Of a stretch of 64,000 bases of DNA, positions 18,335-27,507 are shown piece after piece. Numbering within the stretch: position 1 is the stretch's first letter; the number at the start of each line of letters is the position of its first letter. The DNA lies in NCBI GenBank assembly GCA_017938645.1, contig JAGBBE010000188.1, forward strand, positions 1 through 64,000. Reading direction: 5' to 3'. The DNA comes from Clostridia bacterium (lineage in GTDB: Bacteria > Bacillota_A > Clostridia > Christensenellales > Aristaeellaceae). The position numbers and the translations under genes were made by a program. Under the pieces are notes generated by a model, which saw nothing but the letters and a program-made list of their open reading frames with translations, was not told the DNA's origin and did no database searches.

Positions 18335-19501
18335 ATGAAAGCCCATGTTCTCAGCGGCATTGACCGCATAGACACCGTTGCGCATCTGCTGGAAGGCAAG
18401 CGCGTTGGCCTGATGACCAACCCGACCGGCATTGACCATAACTTCCGCTCCACCATCGATATCATTGCCGAGCGTTTCAATCTGACCGCTCTTTTTGCTG
18501 TTGAGCACGGTATTCGCGGCGACATCCAGGCCGGTGCCAAGGTTGAAAACATGGTCGATCCCTTTACCGGCGTAACCGTATACAGCGCTTACGGCAAGAA
18601 TGCCCATTTCAACGACGAAATGCTGGACGCTTTCGACGTGCTGGTTTTTGATATTCAGGACGTTGGCGCGCGCTTCTACACCTACATCTACTCCATGGGC
18701 TATGCCATGGAGGCCTGCAACCGTTCCGGCAAGAGCATGATCGTGCTTGACCGCATCAATCCCATTGGCGGTGTGAAGACCTGCGGTACCATTCAGGATC
18801 CTGCCTTCAAGTCCTTCGTGGGCGACTACGAGCTGCCCAGCCGCTATGCGCTCACCTGCGGCGAGGTTGCTCTCTACATCAAGGACTACCTCAAGCTGGA
18901 TCTGGAACTCACCGTTGTGCCTCTGGAAGGCTGGAAGCGCGACATGTATCTGGATGATACCGATCTGCCCTGGGTCGCTCCCTCTCCCAACCTTGCCACT
19001 CTGAATGCTGCGTTCACCTACATCGGCACCTGCATCTTTGAAGGCACCAACATCTCTGAAGGCCGCGGAACCTCTCTGCCCTTCGAAGTGGTCGGCGCCC
19101 CCTTCCTCAACAGCGCTGAGCTGGAAGCCGCCATGGCCAAGCACAATCTGCCCGGCGTACACTTCCGCCGCACCGCCTTCTGCCCCACCTTCTCCAAGCA
19201 TCAGGGTCAGCTGTGCCACGGCGTTCAGATGCATGTGACTGACCGCGAAGCCTGCGATCTGTTCGAGGCCGGCATGATCCTGCTGGATGAAATCCGCAAG
19301 CAGGCTGGCGACAAGTTTGAAATCCTCTGCCATGTGCTGGAGATGGAAGGCGAAACCAAGCGTTTCTATCACATGGATCGTCTGCTTGGCGGCGACGCAT
19401 ACCGCACCGGCAAGAAGACCACCGCTGAACTGGTGGAAGAGTTTAAGCCCGAAGTGGCCGCTTTCAACGAAAAGGCCAAGAAGTACCATCTCTACGACTA
19501 A
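18335..19501 (+). CDS. namZ: Exo-beta-N-acetylmuramidase family protein (DUF1343)
   Basis: Member of the DUF1343 family founded by Bacillus NamZ, which releases terminal MurNAc from the non-reducing end of peptidoglycan fragments. The 388-residue protein has KRVGLMTNPTGID, FAVEHGIRGDIQAGAKVE (catalytic/binding glutamate and histidine region), FDIQDVGARFYTYIYS, LDRINPIGG and FEGTNISEGRGTSLPFEVVG, all family hallmarks. No signal peptide is present, whereas Bacillus NamZ is exported, so a cytosolic role on imported fragments is inferred. It is the first gene of the operon and lies 12 bases before the double GNAT gene. Confidence 0.92.
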   Translation: MKAHVLSGIDRIDTVAHLLEGKRVGLMTNPTGIDHNFRSTIDIIAERFNLTALFAVEHGIRGDIQAGAKVENMVDPFTGVTVYSAYGKNAHFNDEMLDAFDVLVFDIQDVGARFYTYIYSMGYAMEACNRSGKSMIVLDRINPIGGVKTCGTIQDPAFKSFVGDYELPSRYALTCGEVALYIKDYLKLDLELTVVPLEGWKRDMYLDDTDLPWVAPSPNLATLNAAFTYIGTCIFEGTNISEGRGTSLPFEVVGAPFLNSAELEAAMAKHNLPGVHFRRTAFCPTFSKHQGQLCHGVQMHVTDREACDLFEAGMILLDEIRKQAGDKFEILCHVLEMEGETKRFYHMDRLLGGDAYRTGKKTTAELVEEFKPEVAAFNEKAKKYHLYD

Positions 19502-19513
19502 GGAGGCCATACG

Positions 19514-20590
19514 ATGAACTGGATTATTTCTGCGCTGCGTCCCGAGGATGCAAAAGAGGCGCTGGCGATTCTCAAGACTGCTTCTGACAAGGGTGAGGTC
19601 GTTTACAAGCCTCTGGAGGAAGAAGATTTCTGCACCCGTTTCTTTGGTGAAAACTGCTGGGGCTTCGCAGCCCGCACCGAAGACGGAAAGCTTATCGGCT
19701 GGATTCACGGCGCGGCCAAAACCAGCTTTTTGAACGGCGAAACCGCCGAAAATACGCCCATTTACCTGACCATGATCCTTGTGGATGAAGCATGGCGCAG
19801 ACAGGGCGTTGGCACTGCGCTTCTTGACGCTCTGCGCGAGGTCGGCATTGCGCACAACAAGAAAGCCATGGTCGTTTCCGGCGACAATCCCATCCATCTG
19901 ACCTGGCTGATTCCCGGCGCAGGCGGCCATGATCACAACAACGCCCCCGGCGTAGATGAAAAGGGCATCGGCTTTGCGTTCCTGAAGAAGAACGGCTTTG
20001 TGGACAAATTCCATGAGATTTCCCTGTATATGAATCTCAAGAACTTCAAGTGGGATCCCAAGCTGGACGAGATGATCAAAAAGCTCAACGACGAAGGCAT
20101 CTACGTAGGCCGCTGGGAAATGGGCATGGGCGAAGAATACGACGAGATGTGCGACCGCGTCGGCAGCGAATACTGGCGCAACGTGCTCAAGCATGAGCTT
20201 GCAGCATGGCATACCGGCGAACCCAACAACGATCCCGAGCACTGGCCGGACGGCATCCAGCCCAAGGGTCCCCGTCCCATCCTTGTCGGCATGAAGGACG
20301 GCCACATCATCGGCTTTACCGGCCCTGTTGATCTGCAGAAGAGCGGACGCGGCTGGTTTACCGGCATCTGCGCCGATCCCAAGTGGGGCGGACGCGGCAT
20401 TGGCACTGTGCTGTTCAACATGCTGATGCAGGAGTTTGTGGACGAAGGCGCTGCTTTCAGCTCCCTGTTCACCGGTCTTGACAACCACGCGCAGAAGATT
20501 TACATGCGCGCCGGTATGCATGTGACTGCTAATTTCGCCGTTATGTCCTGTCAGCTCGGCAGCGAAGACTACGACAAGCGCTATTTCTAA
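19514..20590 (+). CDS. Double-domain GNAT acetyltransferase in a peptidoglycan-recycling operon
   Basis: A 358-residue protein with two GNAT domains. The first acetyl-CoA loop reads VDEAWRRQGVGTALL (about residues 91-105) and the second ADPKWGGRGIGTVLF (about 291-305), both with the R/QxxGxG pattern intact. A linker around PEHWPDGIQPKGPRP separates them. The start follows AAGGAGG. It lies between namZ and murQ in one transcript, so acetylation of an amino sugar or muropeptide-derived amine is plausible, for example restoring N-acetyl groups. No substrate can be read from sequence. Confidence 0.85.
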   Translation: MNWIISALRPEDAKEALAILKTASDKGEVVYKPLEEEDFCTRFFGENCWGFAARTEDGKLIGWIHGAAKTSFLNGETAENTPIYLTMILVDEAWRRQGVGTALLDALREVGIAHNKKAMVVSGDNPIHLTWLIPGAGGHDHNNAPGVDEKGIGFAFLKKNGFVDKFHEISLYMNLKNFKWDPKLDEMIKKLNDEGIYVGRWEMGMGEEYDEMCDRVGSEYWRNVLKHELAAWHTGEPNNDPEHWPDGIQPKGPRPILVGMKDGHIIGFTGPVDLQKSGRGWFTGICADPKWGGRGIGTVLFNMLMQEFVDEGAAFSSLFTGLDNHAQKIYMRAGMHVTANFAVMSCQLGSEDYDKRYF

Positions 20591-20602
20591 TTCTCAATTT
20601 CA

Positions 20603-20633
20603 TGCACCCGGGCTGCATTTCAGTCCGGGTGCA
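20603..20633 (+). other. Intercistronic hairpin between GNAT and murQ
   Basis: Arms 20603-20615 and 20621-20633 form a 13-bp stem (one G-T pair) with a five-base loop and no T run after it. It looks like an mRNA processing or stabilising hairpin rather than a terminator. Confidence 0.6.
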
Positions 20634-20663
20634 AATCACATTCACCATCAAGGAGAGATTGTT

Positions 20664-21563
20664 ATGGCAAATCTGTCCCAGCTGCAAACAGAACAGCGCA
20701 ATCCCAATTCCATGCACATTGACCGCATGTCCACGCTGGATATGGTGAGCGTCATCAATCAGGAAGATCATCGCGTAGCAGAGGCCGTCGAAAAGGAGCT
20801 TCCTCAGATCGCGCAGGCCGTTGATGTGATTTATGAACAGCTCAAAAACGGCGGCAGGCTGATTTACTGCGGTGCTGGAACCTCAGGCAGGCTCGGTGTG
20901 CTGGACGCTTCGGAGTGTCCTCCGACTTATGGTGTTGATCCCGGCATGGTGGTTGGTCTCATCGCAGGCGGCCCCAAGGCGGTCACGCAGGCAGCGGAAG
21001 GTGCTGAAGACAAGGCTGATCTGGGTGTGCAAGACCTCAAGAGCATTGATTTCAGCAAAAAGGACGTGCTGGTTGGCATCGCTGCCAGCGGACGCACGCC
21101 CTATGCCATCGGCGCTATGGATTATGCCCGCAGCCTCGGCGCTCCTGTTATCGCCGTTGTCTGCTGTAGCGGAAGCGAAATGTCTCGCCACGCCGACATC
21201 ACCATCGCTCCCACGCCCGGTGCGGAGGTCGTTACCGGTTCTTCCCGCATGAAGAGCGGCACGGCGCAGAAGATGGTTCTCAACATGCTTTCCACCGCCA
21301 CCATGATCAAGCTGGGCAAGGTTTATGAGAACCTGATGGTGGATCTGCGTCCCAGCAACGAAAAGCTGGTGCAGCGCGCCGTGCGCATCGTGTGCTCCGC
21401 CACCGGCGCGGAAGAAGCAGCAGCGCGTACGGCTCTTGAAGCGGCCAACATGCACTGCAAAACCGCCATCGTGATGCTTCTGATGAATCTGAATGCCGAC
21501 GAGGCGCGCAGCGCGCTTGAAAAGGCCGATGGACGCATCGCACAGGCTGTACAGGGAGGCTGA
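20664..21563 (+). CDS. murQ: N-acetylmuramic acid 6-phosphate etherase
   Basis: Cleaves the lactyl ether of MurNAc-6-phosphate to GlcNAc-6-phosphate and D-lactate. The 299-residue length is normal. The SIS domain shows GRLIYCGAGTSGRLGVLDASECPPTYG, the MurQ signature with the active-site glutamate in SECPPT, then AAEGAEDKADLG (second conserved glutamate) and GSSRMKSGTAQKMVLNM. The start follows AAGGAGAG. It is 5 bases from anmK, so the kinase product passes directly to this enzyme. Confidence 0.97.
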   Translation: MANLSQLQTEQRNPNSMHIDRMSTLDMVSVINQEDHRVAEAVEKELPQIAQAVDVIYEQLKNGGRLIYCGAGTSGRLGVLDASECPPTYGVDPGMVVGLIAGGPKAVTQAAEGAEDKADLGVQDLKSIDFSKKDVLVGIAASGRTPYAIGAMDYARSLGAPVIAVVCCSGSEMSRHADITIAPTPGAEVVTGSSRMKSGTAQKMVLNMLSTATMIKLGKVYENLMVDLRPSNEKLVQRAVRIVCSATGAEEAAARTALEAANMHCKTAIVMLLMNLNADEARSALEKADGRIAQAVQGG

Positions 21564-21568
21564 AGCAG

Positions 21569-22753
21569 ATGAAACAGCTCACCAGACTATGGCAGAAGCC
21601 CAGCCGTCTTGTCATCGGTATGATGAGCGGCACCAGCGCCGACGGCGTGGACGCGGCGCTGTGCAGAATTCACGGATACGGCCTGAGCACCAAAGTGGAG
21701 CTCGTCTCGTTTGTGTATATTCCGTTTGAAGATCATGTTCGCGAACGAATTCTGGCGCTTGCCGGCGGAAACGAAGGCGGTTCTCACGAGCTCTTGATGC
21801 TCAGCCAGCTTCTTGGCGTGCTTTATAAGGACGCGTGTCTCGCGCTATGTGAAAAAGCCGGAATCCAGCCTTCCGAAATTGATCTGGTCGGTACGCACGG
21901 TCAGACGCTGTGGCATGTTCCGGTGGCTGAGGACTATCTGGGCTATACTCTGCGCGGCACACTGCAGATGGGCGACCCGTCCTACATCAACGAGGCGCTT
22001 GGCTGCCCGGTCATCAGCGATTTCCGCGTGCGCGATATGGCCGCTGGCGGTCTGGGCGCTCCGCTGGTGCCCTATTCTGAATTTTTGCTGTACCGCAGCG
22101 AGGAATACAACGTCGGTCTGCAAAACATCGGCGGCATCGGAAATCTGACTGTACTGCCCAAGGGCGGTGCGCTCACTGACACCTTCGCCTTCGATACCGG
22201 CCCCGGCAACATGGTGATGGATGCTCTTGTCAGCCGTATGACCAACGGCAGACAGCGCTGGGATGAAGGCGGCCAGCTAGCCGCTCAAGGCAAAGTAAGC
22301 CAGCCCCTGCTGGATTTCCTCATGGAGGATCCTTACCTGAAGCGCAAAGCGCCCAAAACCACCGGACGCGAAGTATACGGCGAAGCGTACGTCAGCGCAC
22401 TTGTAAACAAGGCGGAAGAACTGGGCGTATGCGAGCTGGACATGCTGACCACGGCTACTCGTTTCACTGCCGAATGCATCCGCGTTGCGGCTGATGAAAC
22501 CAGCGCAATCCGTCCTGATTGCCTGATTGTCGGCGGCGGCGGAGCTCAGAACGCGACGCTGATGCAGATGATCAGCGACTGCCTGCCCGGCGTGCGCGTC
22601 ATGCGCAACGAGGAGCTGGGCTTTGACGGCGACGCCAAGGAAGCTGTGGCTTTTGCCATTCTCGCCAACGAATACATCTTCGGCAGCTGCGGAAATGTGA
22701 CCAGCGCCACCAACGCCTCGCATCCTGTGGTGCTTGGCAAAATGAGCCTGTAA
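21569..22753 (+). CDS. anmK: Anhydro-N-acetylmuramic acid kinase
   Basis: Hydrates and phosphorylates 1,6-anhydro-MurNAc to MurNAc-6-phosphate. The 394-residue protein has the ATP loop IGMMSGTSADGVDAALC, the catalytic aspartate region GTHGQTLWH, then NIGGIGNLTVLP and FDTGPGNMVMDAL, all standard AnmK motifs. Anhydro sugars arise from lytic transglycosylases. The gene overlaps nothing but is 5 bases after murQ and 19 before nagZ. An unusually basic start (MKQLTRLWQKPSRL) may be cytosolic tail only. Confidence 0.96.
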   Translation: MKQLTRLWQKPSRLVIGMMSGTSADGVDAALCRIHGYGLSTKVELVSFVYIPFEDHVRERILALAGGNEGGSHELLMLSQLLGVLYKDACLALCEKAGIQPSEIDLVGTHGQTLWHVPVAEDYLGYTLRGTLQMGDPSYINEALGCPVISDFRVRDMAAGGLGAPLVPYSEFLLYRSEEYNVGLQNIGGIGNLTVLPKGGALTDTFAFDTGPGNMVMDALVSRMTNGRQRWDEGGQLAAQGKVSQPLLDFLMEDPYLKRKAPKTTGREVYGEAYVSALVNKAEELGVCELDMLTTATRFTAECIRVAADETSAIRPDCLIVGGGGAQNATLMQMISDCLPGVRVMRNEELGFDGDAKEAVAFAILANEYIFGSCGNVTSATNASHPVVLGKMSL

Positions 22754-22772
22754 TCAAGGAGGACGATCTATT

Positions 22773-24317
22773 ATGAACGAGCAGCTTATGCATCTTGTGG
22801 GCCAGCGTCTGCTGGTGGGCTTTCCCGGAACCACGATTCCCGACTCTCTCAAAGAGGCCGTTAAAAAGTACAAAGTCGGCAACTTCATTCTCTTCAGCGA
22901 AAACGTCGTCGATCGCGCGCAGGTGCGCGATCTGTGCGCCGAGCTTCAGGCGCTTGCTATGGAATACACTGGCAAGCCTGCGCTGATTGCTGCCGACCAG
23001 GAAGGCGGCATTGTCAACCGTCTGCCCAAGGACTGCGCCATCGTCCCCACTGCGCTGGCCGTTTCTGCCACCCAGAATCCCGGAAACGCCTACGTTGCCG
23101 GCAAGATCACCGGCACAGAGCTGCGTGCGCTGGGCATCAACTTTGACCTTGCTCCGGTTCTGGACATCAATTCCAATCCCCAGAACCCCGTCATCGGCGC
23201 GCGCAGCTACGGAGACACGCCTGAAAAGGTCTGCGAATATGCGCTGCCCATGATTCATGGTCTGAACGACGCGGGCGTTTTCAGCTGCGCCAAGCATTTC
23301 CCTGGTCACGGCGATACTGCTGTGGACAGCCATCTGGGGCTTCCCCGTGTAGACAAGAGCCTTGACGAACTGGAACAGTGCGAACTGATTCCCTTCCGCG
23401 AGGCCGTTCGTGCGGGCGTGAGCGCCGTAATGACAACGCATATTCTCTTTCCTCAGCTGGATGACAGCGGCGTACCCGCCACCATGTCCCGACCGATCAT
23501 CACCGGTCTTCTGCGTGAAAAGCTCGGTTTCGACGGTCTTGTCTGCACCGACTGCATGATGATGGATGCTATCGCAACCTTCTACGGCACGGTAAAGGGC
23601 TGTGTGGCTGCCTGTCAGGCCAATGTCGACCTGCTGTGCATCTCTCACGATCCTGCCCTTGCGGGTGAAGTAGCCGAGGCGCTGTACGCTGCATTGGAAA
23701 GCGGCGAACTCAGCGAGAGCGAATGCCGCGCATCCGTGGAGCGAATCGGCAAGCTGAAGAATCAGCTTCCTCAGATGCCCGCTCCTGCCTTTGAGTTGGC
23801 TGGATGTGATGCATTCCACCAGACCATCAACGCCATGCGCGCTGACGGCGTTACCCATATGGGCGCTCCGGTGCCTGTGCTGGGCGATCATCCCTACTTC
23901 ACTGGCTGCTATCCCTTCCAGCCCACGCTTGCTTCCAGCCCGGTCAACCGATCCCTCTGCTTTGCTGACTGGATGCAGGAAAAGCTGGGCGGAACCTGCC
24001 TGACAACCTCTATCGATCCTGATGACGAGGAAATTGCGAAGTCCGTCGCAGCCGCAGAAGGCTGCAGCTGCATTGTGCTTGGCACCTACAACGGGCACAT
24101 CAAGCGTGGACAGATGAAGCTGATGAAGGCGCTGGCTTCGCTTGGCAAGCCTATGGTTGTTGCTGCTCTGCGCAATCCCTACGATATGGCTGAACTTCCT
24201 GAAGGCGTCTGCGGTCTGCTTGCCTATGAATACAACCTTCACAGTCTGACAAACGTCGCTGACGTTCTCACGGGGAAACTGATTCCTACCGGCAAACTGG
24301 ATCTCAAACTCCAGTAA
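22773..24317 (+). CDS. nagZ: GH3 beta-N-acetylglucosaminidase, NagZ-like
   Basis: Removes non-reducing GlcNAc from muropeptides. The 514-residue protein starts with a GH3 barrel: LIAADQEGGIVNRLP, the NagZ-specific catalytic dyad loop CAKHFPGHGDTAVDSHLG (Asp-His acid/base), and the nucleophile aspartate in GLVCTDCMMMDAI. Residues about 350-510 form a smaller second alpha/beta domain, as in Bacillus NagZ rather than the single-domain E. coli enzyme. There is no signal peptide, so it should act on imported fragments. It is the last gene of the operon, before the terminator at 24327. Confidence 0.94.
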   Translation: MNEQLMHLVGQRLLVGFPGTTIPDSLKEAVKKYKVGNFILFSENVVDRAQVRDLCAELQALAMEYTGKPALIAADQEGGIVNRLPKDCAIVPTALAVSATQNPGNAYVAGKITGTELRALGINFDLAPVLDINSNPQNPVIGARSYGDTPEKVCEYALPMIHGLNDAGVFSCAKHFPGHGDTAVDSHLGLPRVDKSLDELEQCELIPFREAVRAGVSAVMTTHILFPQLDDSGVPATMSRPIITGLLREKLGFDGLVCTDCMMMDAIATFYGTVKGCVAACQANVDLLCISHDPALAGEVAEALYAALESGELSESECRASVERIGKLKNQLPQMPAPAFELAGCDAFHQTINAMRADGVTHMGAPVPVLGDHPYFTGCYPFQPTLASSPVNRSLCFADWMQEKLGGTCLTTSIDPDDEEIAKSVAAAEGCSCIVLGTYNGHIKRGQMKLMKALASLGKPMVVAALRNPYDMAELPEGVCGLLAYEYNLHSLTNVADVLTGKLIPTGKLDLKLQ

Positions 24318-24326
24318 ACGCATATG

Positions 24327-24362
24327 AAAAGACGCATCGCTTTTACGCGGTGCGTCTTTTTT
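24327..24362. terminator. Bidirectional terminator between nagZ and the methyltransferase
   Basis: A 14-bp stem (24327-24340 and 24347-24360, one T-G pair) begins with AAAA and ends with TTTTTT, giving a T run on both strands. It serves nagZ (+) and the convergent methyltransferase (-). Confidence 0.9.
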
Positions 24363-24371
24363 GTATCCACT

Positions 24372-24980
24372 TTAATCATCCAGCAGCTGACGGGCGTCAT
24401 CCTTGGCCTTCCAGGCGATCATGACGCCGGAGCTGATGCCTGTGCGCTGCCAGTTGGTATCGATCAGTTTCTGCTCTGCCAGTGCCTTTTTCAGCTTCGA
24501 ACAGCTCAAACGCTGTTTATCCTCTGAGGAAAAAACATCTGCAGCTGCATTCATCCACGCCGGGAAACATACAGCGCCGATAATCAGCTGTCCGCCGGGC
24601 CTGAGCACGCGGTGCGCCTCGGAGAACATGCGCGCAAGCATCTCGGGCTCTTCAGTATTAAGCCTCATCATCACAGTGTCAAAGCTGTCCTCACGCCAAG
24701 GAATATCTCCGGCAGGTGCATATATAATATCGCAGCTTTGGAGAAGACTGCGTGCATAACGTACTTGCTCCATATTATCCGATACGCCGCAGACTTCGCA
24801 CTGCACATTACGCCGCAGATATTCCGTCATCATGCCTGCGCCTGCATTCGCGTCCAGCAGCTTGTCATCAGGATCCACGACCGCCCAGCGAAGCATTGCA
24901 CGTTCCAGCGAAGAAAGTCTGAGTCCCCTCGCAGCGCCGAGTTCACCAGTCAGCGTTTTATCCTGTACTTTCGTGATCAT
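24372..24980 (-). CDS. Class I SAM-dependent methyltransferase
   Basis: A 202-residue small-molecule-type methyltransferase of the Methyltransf_11 style. Motif I is degenerate (KLLDANAGAGMMTEYL), the acidic end of strand 2 is CGVSDNMEQV, motif II-like IPWREDSFDTVMMR, and AHRVLRPGGQLIIGAV is motif III. Substrate cannot be predicted. A minus-strand TATAAT at 25024-25019 lies about 40 bases before the start, with a GATGGAGG-like ribosome site. It is transcribed alone, converging on nagZ. Confidence 0.82.
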   Translation of the reverse strand: MITKVQDKTLTGELGAARGLRLSSLERAMLRWAVVDPDDKLLDANAGAGMMTEYLRRNVQCEVCGVSDNMEQVRYARSLLQSCDIIYAPAGDIPWREDSFDTVMMRLNTEEPEMLARMFSEAHRVLRPGGQLIIGAVCFPAWMNAAADVFSSEDKQRLSCSKLKKALAEQKLIDTNWQRTGISSGVMIAWKAKDDARQLLDD

Positions 24981-25181
24981 AGCGGGTTTCCTCCATCGGT
25001 GTAATGTCTGCCAATTTCATTATATCATATCTTTATGTAAAAATCACGTATTTTCGTAACAATTTCTTTATTTTTTTAACATTATCGAAAATAATAATTC
25101 CAAAATTGATTTGATGTTTAGATTCTGCTAAGGTATTTGCTTGTTAAAAAAGAAACTTAGTTTTCGAATTAGGTTGTTGCC

Positions 25182-25209
25182 TTGACAAACAGAACAAATC
25201 CGCTACAAT
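25182..25209 (+). promoter_or_regulatory. Promoter of the ATP synthase operon
   Basis: TTGACA (25182-25187), 16-base spacer, TACAAT (25204-25209). The 256-base gap 24981-25236 is otherwise AT-rich, with the minus-strand -10 of the methyltransferase gene near 25019 and no further recognisable element. Confidence 0.82.
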
Positions 25210-25236
25210 ATTATCTTGAGAAAGGTTGGCGATTTG

Positions 25237-25725
25237 ATGAAAGTACAACCAGCTGTTCGAAAAGAAAGCATAAAGATTCTGATTGGATGTTCTGTTTTAT
25301 CCATATGTATGATACTCATTTTTTTCCTAATCGGTCAGTTTGACTATACGGTTATTCTGGGTGCGGTTTGGGGCACACTGGCTGCAAGCTTCAATTTCTT
25401 TCTGATGGCTTTGAGCGTTCAGCGTGCTGCTGAAACCATGAACGGTGTATCGATGCCCTCTTATGAAGAAAAGGATGCGCAGGAAGCCGAAAAGGAAACC
25501 CATAAAGATGCACCTGCCAAGGATATTTCGGCCGAAGTCCCCGAAATCCGGCAAGCCAAACGCCGGATGCAGGCCTCCTACACCGGACGCATGATGCTTC
25601 TGGGCGCCGCGGCGATACTGGGAATCCTTCTCCCCTTCTTTCATTCAGTGGCCGCGCTCGTACCGCTGATGTTCCCTCAGCTGGTCGTGATGGCTAACAA
25701 GCTGATCATTGAGAAAGGAGTCTGA
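25237..25725 (+). CDS. atpI: ATP synthase subunit I-like membrane protein
   Basis: A 162-residue protein with two hydrophobic pairs (residues about 15-60 and 118-150) separated by a charged linker rich in E, K and D. Position directly before atpB, size and topology match the AtpI accessory protein that helps c-ring assembly; sequence identity of the family is low. The ATG at 25237 is chosen because the promoter -10 ends at 25209 and a TTG at 25216 would coincide with the transcription start. The stop lies 6 bases before atpB. Confidence 0.75.
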   Translation: MKVQPAVRKESIKILIGCSVLSICMILIFFLIGQFDYTVILGAVWGTLAASFNFFLMALSVQRAAETMNGVSMPSYEEKDAQEAEKETHKDAPAKDISAEVPEIRQAKRRMQASYTGRMMLLGAAAILGILLPFFHSVAALVPLMFPQLVVMANKLIIEKGV

Positions 25726-25731
25726 TCCGTA

Positions 25732-26628
25732 ATGAATAAATCAATGCGTGCAAAGTGCAGGGATCTTGCGCTTATCGCCATGATGATTCTGCCGTTTGTG
25801 TTCGGCATCATTCTCAAGATCCTCACCAAAGGACCCTCTGAGGGTATCTCGATCACAGGCGCGCAGGTGTACTTCACCATTCCGATGCCGCTGATGAACC
25901 TTCCCATCACCGAATCTCAGGTCAACTCTGCGCTGGTGATAATCTCTCTGCTGGGACTGTGTTTGTATCTGACCCGCGACCTCAAGGTTGTTCCCACGAG
26001 CAAGCGTCAGCATATCGCAGAGATGATTGTTGAAAAGGTGCAGGGTCTGGTGGACGAAAACATGGGGCCGCGTTTTGCGGGCTATGCGCCTTTCGTGGCT
26101 GCTATCATGGGTCTGTCCGCATTTTCCAGCCTTGCCTGTCTGGTGGGTCTCTACTCTCCCACGTCCGATCTGAACATTGTTGCTGGCTGGGCCATTCTGG
26201 TGTTTATCCTGATTACCTACTACAAACTGCAGGGCGGCCTCCTCAATTACCTCAAGGGCTACATCGAACCCGTGCCGCTGTTCCTGCCGTGCAACATTAT
26301 CGGTGAGTTTGCCACTCCCATTTCGATGTCCTTCCGTCATTACGGCAACGTGCTTTCCGGCGCGGTTATCTCCACGCTGGTGGCCTACGCGCTGCAGAAC
26401 CTCTCCGGCATGCTTCTGGGCTGGCTGCCCGGCATTCTGGGAGACTTCCCCTTCCTGCAGATTGGTCTGCCCGCCATTCTGTCCATGTACTTCGACATCT
26501 TCAGCGGTCTGATGCAGGCGTTCATCTTCGCCATGCTGACGATGCTCAACATTGCCCTGAACTTCCCGGAGGAAGAATACGAACGGCGTAAGGCAAAGCG
26601 GAGAAACAAGGCTTTGCATACTGCATAA
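25732..26628 (+). CDS. atpB: F-type ATP synthase subunit a
   Basis: Membrane stator subunit forming the ion half-channels beside the c-ring. The 298-residue protein has six or so membrane helices. The essential arginine lies in TPISMSFRHYGNVLSG; most bacteria have SLSxRLFGN, so the HY pair is unusual while the arginine is retained. The C-terminus is basic (YERRKAKRRNKA). It is 6 bases behind atpI and 31 before atpE. Confidence 0.95.
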   Translation: MNKSMRAKCRDLALIAMMILPFVFGIILKILTKGPSEGISITGAQVYFTIPMPLMNLPITESQVNSALVIISLLGLCLYLTRDLKVVPTSKRQHIAEMIVEKVQGLVDENMGPRFAGYAPFVAAIMGLSAFSSLACLVGLYSPTSDLNIVAGWAILVFILITYYKLQGGLLNYLKGYIEPVPLFLPCNIIGEFATPISMSFRHYGNVLSGAVISTLVAYALQNLSGMLLGWLPGILGDFPFLQIGLPAILSMYFDIFSGLMQAFIFAMLTMLNIALNFPEEEYERRKAKRRNKALHTA

Positions 26629-26641
26629 AGAATGTATCTAA

Positions 26642-26959
<318 letters not shown>

Positions 26960-26997
26960 TCAAGTAGAAACAAAGCAAACAAAGCGAGGCATCAGCC

Positions 26998-27507
26998 ATG
27001 AGCGTACAGTCATTGGATATCATTTCCGTTAATCTGTGGCAAATTCTTATCTCGCTTGCCAATCTGCTGATCATCTTTATCATCTTCAAGAAGTTCCTGT
27101 TCAAGCCCATTCAGGTTATTTTCGCCAAGCGCGACGCTGAGGTGGAGAAACTCTATGGCGAGGCTGAACAGGACCGCACCGCCGCCAAGGGGATGAAGCA
27201 GGAATACGAAGCCCGTCTGGCTACCGCACGCGAAGAGGCGGACGGACTGGTTCGCAACGCTGTGGTCACAGCCCAGCGCAAGGGCGACGCCATCGTTGGC
27301 GAAGCCACTCTGCAGGCGACCCGCATGAAGCAGAAGGCTGAAGAAGAAATCGCCATGGAACGCAAGCAGATGCTGATGGACGTCCGCAGCGAAATCTCCG
27401 ATATCGCTGTCAGCATCGCCTCCAAGGTTGTCGAGCGTGAGGTTCAGAAGACCGATCACGAGACCTTTGTGGACGAATTCATCAGGAACGTTGGTGAAGA
27501 AGCGTGA
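26998..27507 (+). CDS. atpF: F-type ATP synthase subunit b
   Basis: Peripheral stalk subunit, 169 residues. One N-terminal membrane helix (residues about 14-33, LWQILISLANLLIIFIIF) is followed by KKFLFKPIQVIFAKR and a long coiled-coil-like region rich in A, E, K and R. The stop overlaps the atpH GTG start by 4 bases. No second b or b' gene is present, so a homodimer is expected. Confidence 0.95.
   Translation: MSVQSLDIISVNLWQILISLANLLIIFIIFKKFLFKPIQVIFAKRDAEVEKLYGEAEQDRTAAKGMKQEYEARLATAREEADGLVRNAVVTAQRKGDAIVGEATLQATRMKQKAEEEIAMERKQMLMDVRSEISDIAVSIASKVVEREVQKTDHETFVDEFIRNVGEEA

Noticed and set aside
18284..20521. Long minus-strand frame opposite namZ and the GNAT gene
   Set aside because: Shadow frame; both plus-strand genes are well supported by motifs.
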